NCBI RefSeq assembly: GCF_000022145.1
Contig: NC_011891.1
Coordinates: forward strand, 1,240,001 to 1,304,000
Direction of reading: 5' to 3'
DNA: 64,000 bases
Source of the DNA: Anaeromyxobacter dehalogenans 2CP-1
GTDB lineage: Bacteria; Myxococcota; Myxococcia; Myxococcales; Anaeromyxobacteraceae
In this document: one piece after another, positions 50,018-58,934 of the stretch
How positions within the stretch are numbered: position 1 is the stretch's first letter
Layout: each line of letters opens with the position of its first letter
Position numbers and translations under genes: made by a program
Notes under the pieces: model-generated
Seen by the model: the letters and a program-made list of their open reading frames with translations, nothing else
What the model was told of the DNA's origin: nothing
Database searches by the model: none

Positions 50018-53000
50018 ATGCCCACGCTGACCCCCGACGCGAAGCAGCTCCTCTCCCGCACCGTCCGCGAGCTGCGGGCGAGGCTGCTGCGCGACCTGAA
50101 CGATGAGGCAGAGCGGCGGTACCGGCTGTCGATCCCGCCGGAGAAGGCGAAGCTCCCGGAGGACCTGCGCCGGAAGCGCGAGCGGCTCGACGCCTGGCTC
50201 GACGAGCGCGCCCGGACCGCGAACCCCAAGAACAAGAGGGAGATGGAGTCCGCCCGCGCGCGATTCCTCGGCGACGCCGTGAAGGAGGCGGCTGCGACGC
50301 TGCTGAACCGCCTCGTGCTCCTCCGGCACCTCGAGGCGCTCGGCCTGCAAAAGCCGGTGTTCGTGACCGGCGGCTGGAACTCGAAGGGGTACCGCGAGCT
50401 GCGCGAGTTCGCACCGGCGCTGCTCGGGGACGAGACCGAGGGGTACGCGGCGATGCTGCGGCTCGTGTTCGACGAGCTCGCTCTCGAGCTGCCGGGCCTC
50501 TTCGGCGACGTGGGCCTCACTCGGCTGTTCGCCGTCCCGCCTGCGACGCTCCGCGAGGTGGTGGAGCGGCTCGACGACCCCGGGCTCGAGCCGGCCTGGA
50601 CGGACGACACGACGCTCGGCTGGGTATACCAGTACTGGAACGATCCGGAGCGCGAGGCGCTCGATGCAAAGCTGAACGCCGGCGGGAAAATTGAGCCGCA
50701 CGAGATCGCGTCGAAGACGCAGATGTTTACGGAGCGGTACATGGTCGAGTGGCTGCTCCACAACAGCCTCGGCCTGACGTGGCTCTGCATCTGCAATAGG
50801 AACGGCTGGACCGCGGATGCCGAAGCCGTGCTTTCCGTGCTCGATGCCCGGCGTGCGGAGTGGCGGAAGAAGCGTGAGGCCGGCGAGGTCGCACACGACG
50901 CCCTGATGCCCATCGAGGGCGAGCTCGAGGAGCACTGGAAGTACTACGTACCGCAACCGATCCCGGACGAAGCGGTGGCGAGCGCACCGGCATCGATCCG
51001 CGCGCTCAAGCTGCTCGACCCCGCCTGCGGATCGGGCCATTTCCTCGTGATCGCCTTCGACCTGCTCGCGGGGATGTACCGCGAGGAGGCCCGGCACCGG
51101 GGCGAGGTATGGAGCGACCGGGAAATCGCGGAGGCGATCCTCGAGAACAACCTTCACGGGATCGACATCGATCCGCGAGCGGTTCAAATCGCCGCAGCGG
51201 CGGTGATGCTGAAGGCGAAGCGGCAAGCGAAGGACGCGCGGCCGAAGCGGGTGAACCTGGTCGCGCCGGTGCTTCGGCTCGGGAACCTGCCTGACGACGA
51301 TCCGGCGCTCATGCGGCTGCGCCGCGAGGTCAGGGCGGAAACTGGGATTCCCGAGGAGCTGACCAGCCGGATCGTGAAGGCGCTCGCGGGAGTCGATCAC
51401 CTCGGTTCGCTGCTCAAGGTGGACGCAACGGTCGATGAAGCGATTGCAGACAGCGAGCGCATCTTGAGACCAGGAGCGCAGCTCGAACTGGGCGGAGATG
51501 CAGGAAAGACGCTGGAGCGTAGCCCGAATGAAGTCCGGGCTGCGTTGCACGAGAAGCTGGAGCAGTTCTTAAGGCAGCATTCGGGAGAAGAAGATCTCGG
51601 ACTGCGGCTGGATGGGGAGCAGCTCGCAGCAGGAATACGGTTTACCCGCGCAGCGAGAGAGGCGAGCTACGATGTCGTCGTTACCAACCCGCCGTACCAG
51701 GGGACGGCCCGTATCTCTGGTGCAGAATACTATGTTCGAGAGTATCCGCGCGCCGTTGCCGATTTGTATGCGGCTTTCATGGAGAGAGCGCTTGTCCTCG
51801 CGCGTCCGCACGGGATAGCTGCGTTGGTCACGATGCGTGGATGGATGTATCTGGCCCAGTTCGAGGAGTTGAGAGCCGCGTTGCTGGATTCGTGCGACAT
51901 CCGCTCACTAGCCGACATCGGTACGGGCGCGTTTGGTTCGCGCTCAATGGACGATGTGATCTCGTCCGCGATGGTGGTCGTCCGCCGGGGGAGGCCCGAT
52001 GGTAAGGCTATCGCTCTTCAAGCGGCCCCGCTGGCCGACGCCAGCCGTGATTCCGGCAAACCGTTGCGGCGGGCCGCGGCGTTGCTGTGCGGGCAAGGAA
52101 GATACGAGTTCGAGGCCGGGTGGTTCGAAGCTGTTGAAGGTAGGCCGATCATCTACTGGTGGGATAAGGGCTTCCTCGCGCGATACCGGGCCGCGAAGAA
52201 GCTCGGGGAAGTGGCTCCGGGGCGCAACGGGATGTCTACGCAGGACAACGTTCGATTCCTGCGCAAGTGGTGGGAGGTGAGGACGGAAGATGTCGCCGTA
52301 ACGCGCCCGCTGTTACGTCGGAACGGTTTTGGGCTCGCGAGATGGGCGCCATATGTGAAGGGCGCAGCGGGCCGCCAATGGTTCGAGCCAATGACCGACG
52401 TCGTGGATTGGGAAAGGTTCGGGCTTGCTCCGAAGGTGTTTTGCGAACACCTCTACGGGAGTTACTCGCGCACTATCAAGAACGAGCCGCTCTACTTCCG
52501 TCGGGGCATTGCTTTCACTGTGATTGGGTCCTCGTTCGGGGCAAGGGCGCATCGCGCGGAGAGCGTATTCGGGCACATGGGGGCGTCGGTGTTCCCGGAC
52601 GACATCCCGGGTGTGCTCTGCCTTATGAATGCTTCCGTATCGAAGTACGTCCTTTCGTCGCTGAACCCCGGGTTGCATTTTCTCGTGAGTGACGTGAATC
52701 GCTTGCCAGTGTTTGAGGTTCCGGACTCTGCGAAGATCTACGCCGTTGTGGAACACGTGTTTATTGACCATGAGAGCGGACGTGAAGCGTCTTCCGAGTT
52801 CCGACGCCCCCAGCCCTCTGAATGGGAGTACGCTCAGTCTTGGGCGCAGAGGGCAGTGGATCGAGGTCCTCTTGAAGCGTTGCCACCCTATTCACCAGAA
52901 CCCGTGCCGGCCGCTGGCATCGATCATCTGTCTTACGCAGTGGGTGTAGCGCTGGGTCGGTTCGGTTCTAAAGGCGAGGGGGTACTAACCGAATCGCGTG

Positions 53001-53992
53001 GGAGCGCGCTTCCGCTAGGAATGTTGTTCATCTCCGCGGCGTTGGGTGACGGGTCTCTCGCGCACGCCGCATGTGCCTCGCTACGCAACGCGTGGGTGGA
53101 ACACCAGGCCGGCGACTGCGCCGATCTCTGTACTTGGCTCCGCACCGGCTTCTTCAAGCACCACAAGTCGGTCTACGAGAACCGCCCCATCTACCTCCCG
53201 CTCTCTTCGGCGAAGAAGAGCTTCGTTGCCTGGGTGAGCATTCATCGTTGGGACGCGCAGACGCTCTCGAACCTCCTCGCGGAGCACCTCCACCCCGAGA
53301 AGCGCCGGCTGGAGGGCGAGCTCGAGGACCTCCGGCACGCGCGCGCGAAGGGAGAGAAGAGCGGGAAGGGCAAAGCCGAGAAGCGCTTTGCGGATGTGTC
53401 GAAGCTCCTCGAGGAGCTGACCGCGTTCATCGATCTCGTGACGGAATGCGCGGAGCGTGGCCCGCCGCCGACGTCGCCCGACGAGCCGCTGCGCGAGCGG
53501 GATGCGCGCTACGAGATGGACCTCGACGACGGCGTCATGGTGAACAGTGCCGCGCTGTGGCCGCTCCTCGAGCCGCAGTGGAAGGACCCGAAGAAGTGGT
53601 GGAAGGAACTCGCCACCGCGAACGGCCGCAAGGATTACGACTGGGCACACCTCGCGAAGCGCTACTTCCCGGAGCGGGTGGAGAAGAAGTGCGTCGAGGA
53701 TCCCTCGCTCGCCGTCGCACACGGCTGCTTCTGGCGCCTCCACCCCGCTAAGGCGTACGCCTGGGAGCTTCGCCTCCAGGACGAGATTCGGCAGGAGTTC
53801 ACCATCGACGAGCCCGGGTCCGAAAAGGCGCGCGCGGCGTTCCTAAAGTCGCACGCGGACGAGGCCAAGGCGATCCGGCTCAAGGAGCAGGAGCGCCGCG
53901 AGCGAAAGTCGCGGAAGAGTGATCCCGAGGAGAACCTGTCGCTCTCGCTAGAGTCGTCCGAGGTCGAGGCGGAAGCCGAGGAGGTCGAGTGA
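50018..53992 (+). CDS. pglX: PglX BREX adenine methyltransferase
   Basis: A 1324-residue N6-adenine methyltransferase that marks host DNA and directs BREX specificity. SAM motif I LDPACGSGHF lies near residue 334 and catalytic motif IV NPPY at 557. An N-terminal helical domain and a C-terminal Lys/Glu-rich tail with EAEEVE end it. About 51440-53100 (residues 475-1027, covering motif IV and the presumed target-recognition domain) drops to about 50% GC, against about 70-80% on either side, suggesting replacement. The ATG at 50018 is preferred over a GTG ten codons upstream. The stop overlaps pglZ. Confidence 0.93.
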   Translation: MPTLTPDAKQLLSRTVRELRARLLRDLNDEAERRYRLSIPPEKAKLPEDLRRKRERLDAWLDERARTANPKNKREMESARARFLGDAVKEAAATLLNRLVLLRHLEALGLQKPVFVTGGWNSKGYRELREFAPALLGDETEGYAAMLRLVFDELALELPGLFGDVGLTRLFAVPPATLREVVERLDDPGLEPAWTDDTTLGWVYQYWNDPEREALDAKLNAGGKIEPHEIASKTQMFTERYMVEWLLHNSLGLTWLCICNRNGWTADAEAVLSVLDARRAEWRKKREAGEVAHDALMPIEGELEEHWKYYVPQPIPDEAVASAPASIRALKLLDPACGSGHFLVIAFDLLAGMYREEARHRGEVWSDREIAEAILENNLHGIDIDPRAVQIAAAAVMLKAKRQAKDARPKRVNLVAPVLRLGNLPDDDPALMRLRREVRAETGIPEELTSRIVKALAGVDHLGSLLKVDATVDEAIADSERILRPGAQLELGGDAGKTLERSPNEVRAALHEKLEQFLRQHSGEEDLGLRLDGEQLAAGIRFTRAAREASYDVVVTNPPYQGTARISGAEYYVREYPRAVADLYAAFMERALVLARPHGIAALVTMRGWMYLAQFEELRAALLDSCDIRSLADIGTGAFGSRSMDDVISSAMVVVRRGRPDGKAIALQAAPLADASRDSGKPLRRAAALLCGQGRYEFEAGWFEAVEGRPIIYWWDKGFLARYRAAKKLGEVAPGRNGMSTQDNVRFLRKWWEVRTEDVAVTRPLLRRNGFGLARWAPYVKGAAGRQWFEPMTDVVDWERFGLAPKVFCEHLYGSYSRTIKNEPLYFRRGIAFTVIGSSFGARAHRAESVFGHMGASVFPDDIPGVLCLMNASVSKYVLSSLNPGLHFLVSDVNRLPVFEVPDSAKIYAVVEHVFIDHESGREASSEFRRPQPSEWEYAQSWAQRAVDRGPLEALPPYSPEPVPAAGIDHLSYAVGVALGRFGSKGEGVLTESRGSALPLGMLFISAALGDGSLAHAACASLRNAWVEHQAGDCADLCTWLRTGFFKHHKSVYENRPIYLPLSSAKKSFVAWVSIHRWDAQTLSNLLAEHLHPEKRRLEGELEDLRHARAKGEKSGKGKAEKRFADVSKLLEELTAFIDLVTECAERGPPPTSPDEPLRERDARYEMDLDDGVMVNSAALWPLLEPQWKDPKKWWKELATANGRKDYDWAHLAKRYFPERVEKKCVEDPSLAVAHGCFWRLHPAKAYAWELRLQDEIRQEFTIDEPGSEKARAAFLKSHADEAKAIRLKEQERRERKSRKSDPEENLSLSLESSEVEAEAEEVE

Positions 53993-56850
53993 CCGGCGGA
54001 CTGACCGCTTTGGCGCTCGAGCAGGAGCTCCTTGGCGAGCTGCGTCGCCGCGGTGTCGTCGTCTGGCTCGACGCGCACGGCACATACACCCCCTTCGTGG
54101 ACGGGCTCTCCGCCCGCGCGAAGCAGGGTGAGTTCCCGTTCCCGGTCGTCGCGTTCCGAGGCAGCTTCCTCGAGATCGTACTCGCGCTCGAGCCGTACGG
54201 CAGCGGCCTCGACAACGCGCCGCTCCTCATCCACATGCCGGCTTTCACGGAGGACAGCATCCGGGCGACACCGGTGCTCGAGCTGTACGAGCCGGGCTTC
54301 CGGTTCCGCAAGGACCCGAAGACGCTCGTCCGCGAGGTCGCGCGCGGCCGCGTGGCGCCCGATGCGCTCGAGCAGTACCTCGCGGGCGCGGGCACCGTGG
54401 ACCTCGCGGCCGCCGACGCCTGGCTTGCGAGCCAGCTCACGCACACGCGAGAAGGGCTCGCGGCGCTCCTGGAGCAGCTCGGACCGACGCTCGTCCTCGA
54501 CGCACTCGTCGATGTGCTCGAGCGGCGGGAGAGCTTCCTCCTCCAGCGTGTCGGCAGCGACGCCGAGAGGGAGGTGCTGGAGGCCTGGCTCGCGCGCCAG
54601 ACCGGGATGGACGCCGCATGGCTCCGGTTCTACGGGAGCGACCCGAAGGCGACCCCGCTCGCGAGCGTCGCGGGCGCGCTCGTCGGCTGGCTCCTCTCGG
54701 TGGAGTACGTCCACGATCTTAACCGGCCACCGTTCGTCGCCGAACTCGTGCGCCTGCGGGACCTCTCGGCGCCGCTCGTGAAGGCGTCCCTCGCGCTCGT
54801 CGACCACATCAGAGGGAAGCACACGGACTCGTACGCGTCGCTCGCCGACGAGGTGGAGCTTCACCTGCACGAGGAGCTTCCGGCGATCAGGCCCGAGGAC
54901 CTCGGCAAGATCGACACGTTCCGGAAGGAGGAGCAGCGCGTCCTCCAGGGCGCGGTGGACGCGCTCCGGGCCGGCGAGTGGGAGAAGGTCCGCGGCTGGG
55001 CCGAGGCTCGGAACGAGGAGCGGTCATACTGGCTCCGCCGCGATCCGGCGCGGCGGCGCGCGTGGGAGCTCGCTCGGGAAGCCGCGGCGCTCGGGAGCAT
55101 GCTCACGGCGCGGCCGCGGCCGCTCGAGGGCGTGCGGTCGCTCGACGCGGCCGTTGAGCGCTACGCCGCCACCGCGTACGAGGTAGATCGCGCGCACCGG
55201 CGGTTCGAGCAGCGCCAGGCCACGCTCCTCGACTCGCAGCTGCCGCACTTCGGTGACCTGAAGGAGATCGTCCGCGTGCTCAGGAGCGCGTACCGGGGCT
55301 GGGCCGACCGGCTCGCGCGCGATTTCGCCGCGGCGTGCCGAGCGGCGGGGTTCCTCCCCGACGCCACTCTCCAGCAGCGGGCCGTGTTCGAGCAGGTGGT
55401 CCAGCCGCTCGCGACGGACGAACGTGTCGCGCTGTTCCTCCTTGACGCCTTCCGCTACGAGATGGCGACGGAGCTCCTCGCCGAGCTGAAGGCGCCCGGG
55501 ACCGTCGTGGACCTGAAGGCGCGGCTCGCCGAGCTCCCGACCATCACCGCGGTGGGAATGAACGCACTCGCGCCGGTCAGCCAGGGCGGGCGTCTCCAGG
55601 TTTCAGGGACCTTCGGCGGGTTCCGCACCGGCGAGTTCACGGTCCGTACCCCCGACGACCGCGCGCGCGCGATCGGCCTCCGCACGGGCGCGAAGCAGAG
55701 CGTCCTACTGCAGCTCGGCGAGGTTTGCGAGCTCGAGCCGGAGAAGCTGAAGCGGAAGATCGCGAGCGCGCGCGTCGTCGTCGTCCACGGGACGGAGATC
55801 GATGACGCCGGTGAGGCGAACCTCGGCCCGGCAACGTTCGAGATCTTCCTGCGGCAGCTCCGGACGGCCTTCGCGCAGCTCCAGAAGGCGGGGGTGAAGT
55901 CGTTCGTGTTCACGGCCGACCACGGGTTCCTCCTGCTCGACGAGACGACGCAGAAGGTGCCCTACGGCTCGAAGCGCGACCCCGCTCAGCGCTACGTGCT
56001 CGACGAGCATCCGCGCGCCGAGCAGGGCATGGTGAACGTCTCGCTCTCGGCACTCGGCTACGACGGGCTCGCGGGGTACCTGCTCTTCCGCGAGGACACC
56101 GCGGTGTTCGCCACCGGCAACGCCGGGGCGACGTTCGTGCACGGCGGCAACAGCCCGCAGGAGCGGATCATCCCTGTCTTGACCGTCCGGCGCGAACGGC
56201 CGTTGGGGCGGACGCTGATGGCGTACCGGGTGGACGCCGAGCGGCTGCCAGATGCGATGGGCCTCCGCCGCGTCCGCGTCCGACTCCGTGCGGCCCACGA
56301 CGACGCCGGCCAGCTCGGGTTCGTAGCGGCGCCCGCGGTGAGCGTCGGGATGCGCGCGCCCGGTCATCCCGAGGTACGCGCGACCTTGAAGGGCGTCTCA
56401 GGTCCGGGAGCCGTGGAAGACGGCACGCTCCGCCTCGCAATGGACGCCGACTGGACGGAAGTCTTCTTCGCGCTCGAGGGTCCGTCGTCTGAAGCCGTGC
56501 GGCTCGAGGTCTACCACCCGGACGCGGTGGAGAAGGTCGCGCCGAAGCCGCTCGACGGCTGGTTCGACGTGGACTGGCGGCGCGGCTCCGTGGAGCCGGT
56601 CGCCCCGCAGCCGGAGCGGGTGCTGGACTGGTCGGACGCGCTGCCCGCTGGCGGCGTTCGCGCGGTGTTCGAGCACCTCGCGGTGCACGGGGCGATCACC
56701 GAGACCGAGGTGACGCGCATGCTCGGGTCGCCGCGCGCGTTCCGCCGGTTCTCGCTCGACTTCGACGAGCACGTTCGCAAGGTGCCGTTCCGAATCCGCA
56801 CCGAGCCGGGCTCTGACGGCAAGCGGTACGTGAAGGAAGGGGAGAGGTAG
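53989..56850 (+). CDS. pglZ: PglZ BREX alkaline-phosphatase-fold protein
   Basis: A 953-residue protein with an N-terminal PglZ region, LFLLDAFRYEMATELL (metal-site Asp, about 487), AELPTITAVGMNALAP and VFTADHGFLLLDE, which are alkaline-phosphatase-superfamily motifs. The last 75 residues, beginning near VLDWSDAL and containing HLAVHGAITE and LGSPRAFRRF, form a separate domain repeated in the next gene. PglZ likely is a nuclease or phosphodiesterase. GTG start overlaps pglX; pglZ ends exactly where the next gene begins. Confidence 0.92.
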   Translation: MTGGLTALALEQELLGELRRRGVVVWLDAHGTYTPFVDGLSARAKQGEFPFPVVAFRGSFLEIVLALEPYGSGLDNAPLLIHMPAFTEDSIRATPVLELYEPGFRFRKDPKTLVREVARGRVAPDALEQYLAGAGTVDLAAADAWLASQLTHTREGLAALLEQLGPTLVLDALVDVLERRESFLLQRVGSDAEREVLEAWLARQTGMDAAWLRFYGSDPKATPLASVAGALVGWLLSVEYVHDLNRPPFVAELVRLRDLSAPLVKASLALVDHIRGKHTDSYASLADEVELHLHEELPAIRPEDLGKIDTFRKEEQRVLQGAVDALRAGEWEKVRGWAEARNEERSYWLRRDPARRRAWELAREAAALGSMLTARPRPLEGVRSLDAAVERYAATAYEVDRAHRRFEQRQATLLDSQLPHFGDLKEIVRVLRSAYRGWADRLARDFAAACRAAGFLPDATLQQRAVFEQVVQPLATDERVALFLLDAFRYEMATELLAELKAPGTVVDLKARLAELPTITAVGMNALAPVSQGGRLQVSGTFGGFRTGEFTVRTPDDRARAIGLRTGAKQSVLLQLGEVCELEPEKLKRKIASARVVVVHGTEIDDAGEANLGPATFEIFLRQLRTAFAQLQKAGVKSFVFTADHGFLLLDETTQKVPYGSKRDPAQRYVLDEHPRAEQGMVNVSLSALGYDGLAGYLLFREDTAVFATGNAGATFVHGGNSPQERIIPVLTVRRERPLGRTLMAYRVDAERLPDAMGLRRVRVRLRAAHDDAGQLGFVAAPAVSVGMRAPGHPEVRATLKGVSGPGAVEDGTLRLAMDADWTEVFFALEGPSSEAVRLEVYHPDAVEKVAPKPLDGWFDVDWRRGSVEPVAPQPERVLDWSDALPAGGVRAVFEHLAVHGAITETEVTRMLGSPRAFRRFSLDFDEHVRKVPFRIRTEPGSDGKRYVKEGER

Positions 56851-57603
56851 ATGACTGGATTTGCACCGTTCACCGTGTTCGGTGAGCTGCCCAACGGCGG
56901 CCCGGGCGGCGACACCGACCCGCCGCTGCGCGCACCGATCCAGCCGGAGCAGCACGAGGAGCTCCTCCGGATCGCGCGGGACGTCATTCTCGTGGCGACG
57001 GGCCCGAGGGACGGGCTCACGTCGCCGCTGGACCGGCACGCCTTCGACGCCGCCATCCGGTCGTACATGCCGCTCGGCCATTACGACCGCTCGCCGAACC
57101 AGCCGGTCTCCGCGATGGATTACAAGATGTACGCGTGTCGCTTCGTGCATCGGCTGCTGAACGCGGTCACCGGCCGCAGGCTGAAGGTCGCGGGGACGTA
57201 CCAGAGCCACCTCGGCACCAATGCGCGGGCGAACGCGCTCTACGAGACGCTAGTGGAGATCGTCGCCGCGGGGTCGGCGGCGCGGTCGCAGGCCGCGCCC
57301 CGAGCGCTTGCTCCCGCCGCCGAGCCCGCTCCGTCGCCCGCGGTTCGTTCGCCGCCGCCTGCGACGGGACAGGTGCCCGCCTGGGTCGAGGCGTTGGCGG
57401 ACGACGGCGTCCGGCGCGTGTTCCTGCACCTCGCCGTGCACGGCTCCGTGACGGAGCCGGAGGCGACGTCGTTCCTCGGCTCGCCGCGCGCGTATCGGCG
57501 GTTCGCGCTCGAGCTCGAGGAGCACGCACGCCACGCACCGTTCCGGGTACGCGTCGAGGCGACAGGCGACGGGAAGCGGTACGTGAAGGACAGGGAGAGC
57601 TAG
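56851..57603 (+). CDS. extra BREX-locus protein sharing the PglZ C-terminal domain
   Basis: A 250-residue protein not in the standard type VI list. Residues 1-145 are an unrecognised helical domain (EQHEELLRIARDVILVATGP; AMDYKMYACRFVHRLLNAVTG). A Pro/Ala linker (about 148-175) leads to a 75-residue domain: VFLHLAVHGSVTEPEATSF, LGSPRAYRRFALELEEH and GDGKRYVKD. That domain aligns without gaps to the PglZ C-terminus (HLAVHG, LGSPRA-RRF, GDGKRYVK), about 60% identical by eye. It has a winged-helix-like strand and helix pattern. It starts on the base after the pglZ stop and ends three bases before brxD. It probably binds the same partner or DNA as PglZ. Confidence 0.8.
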   Translation: MTGFAPFTVFGELPNGGPGGDTDPPLRAPIQPEQHEELLRIARDVILVATGPRDGLTSPLDRHAFDAAIRSYMPLGHYDRSPNQPVSAMDYKMYACRFVHRLLNAVTGRRLKVAGTYQSHLGTNARANALYETLVEIVAAGSAARSQAAPRALAPAAEPAPSPAVRSPPPATGQVPAWVEALADDGVRRVFLHLAVHGSVTEPEATSFLGSPRAYRRFALELEEHARHAPFRVRVEATGDGKRYVKDRES

Positions 57604-57606
57604 CCG

Positions 57607-58932
57607 ATGGGACTCACCCGGCGGGACGTGAACCACATCTTCGAGCGGCTGCGGTCGGGCGTGGTGCCCGAGCGCGGCCTCGACGCCTTCGCGGTCGGCA
57701 TCGAGCGGCAGCGCGCGGAGCTCGGCCGGGTGCTCGACCTTGCACACGCAGGCGAGGGCGTCTTCAAGTTCCTCCGCGGCGGCTACGGCTGCGGGAAGAC
57801 GTTCATGTCTCGCCTCGCCGTCCTGGACGCGCAGGCCCGGGGGTTCGCCACGAGCTTCGTCGTGGTCTCCGACAACGACCTCCATTTCCACCGCTTCGAC
57901 GAGCTGTACCGAAAGATCGTCCAGGAACTCGGGACGAGCTCGTGCCCGCGCGGTGCGCTCGCCGACATCGTGGACCGCTGGATCGCGAAGGTCGAGAACG
58001 CGCTGGTCGCGGCCGGCGCGAACGAGGAGGCGCCCGGGTTCGACGCCCAGGTGCAGAAGCGGATCGGGGAGGAGATCACGTCGCTGACCGGCGGCAAGGC
58101 GCCCGAGGACTTCGCGCGCGTGCTGCGCGAGATCTTCGCGCTCAAGCAGGCAGGGAAGGGAGCAGACGCGGGCGCGCTGCTGTCCTGGCTGTCCGGGAGC
58201 GGCAACGTGGCCGCCCAGCAGAAGAAGTCCGCCGGCATCAAGGGCGACATCACGAGCGCCGAGGCGCTGGATTATCTTCACGGGCTACTCGAGATCGTGA
58301 AGGCGGCCGGGTACAAAGGACTCGTCATCGTCATCGATGAGGCGGAGACGATCCTGCGGATGCGGCAGGACGTGCGCGGGAAGTCGCTGAACGGGATTCG
58401 CCAGATCTGCGACGCAGCCGACCGGTACCACGGGCTCCTCTGGATCTTCACGGGCACCCCCGACTTCTTCGACACGAAGCGGGGCGTCGCCGGCCTCCAG
58501 CCGCTCCACGATCGGATCCGGTTCCTCTCGCAGCCGGGCTACGTGAGCCTCAGGCAGGCGCAGCTCGAGCTAAAGCCGTTCGACGCCGGTCGGCTGAAGG
58601 AGGTCGCGCTGAAGCTCCGCGAGATCTACCCCGCGAGCGACCCGCCCGGGCTGGAGGCGCGTGTCACGCCGGAGTTCATCGAGCGGCTCGTGCGCGAGGT
58701 GACGAAGGGCTTCGGCGGCGACGTCGGCATCGTGCCGCGGCAGTTCCTGCGGCAGCTCGTGAACGTGTTCGACCTCACGATCGAGTTTCCCGAGTACGAC
58801 CCGGAGAAGCAGTTCAAGTTCGAGCCGCAGGGCACGAGTGACTACGAGGCGCGCAAGCTCGAGGGGAAGCCTCCGTACGACCCCGAGCCCGGTGACGACA
58901 AGGGATACCCGACGACGTCCGTGGAGTTCTGA
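57607..58932 (+). CDS. brxD: BrxD BREX ATPase
   Basis: A 441-residue P-loop ATPase (DUF2791-like). Walker A is GGYGCGKT at 58-65 and Walker B is LVIVIDEAETILRM near residue 240, followed by LLWIFTGTPDFFDTKRGV and a conserved PRQFLRQLVNVFDL near the end. BrxD is found in type II and type VI BREX next to brxHI and may load the helicase. Three-base gaps on each side. Confidence 0.9.
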   Translation: MGLTRRDVNHIFERLRSGVVPERGLDAFAVGIERQRAELGRVLDLAHAGEGVFKFLRGGYGCGKTFMSRLAVLDAQARGFATSFVVVSDNDLHFHRFDELYRKIVQELGTSSCPRGALADIVDRWIAKVENALVAAGANEEAPGFDAQVQKRIGEEITSLTGGKAPEDFARVLREIFALKQAGKGADAGALLSWLSGSGNVAAQQKKSAGIKGDITSAEALDYLHGLLEIVKAAGYKGLVIVIDEAETILRMRQDVRGKSLNGIRQICDAADRYHGLLWIFTGTPDFFDTKRGVAGLQPLHDRIRFLSQPGYVSLRQAQLELKPFDAGRLKEVALKLREIYPASDPPGLEARVTPEFIERLVREVTKGFGGDVGIVPRQFLRQLVNVFDLTIEFPEYDPEKQFKFEPQGTSDYEARKLEGKPPYDPEPGDDKGYPTTSVEF

Positions 58933-58934
58933 GC

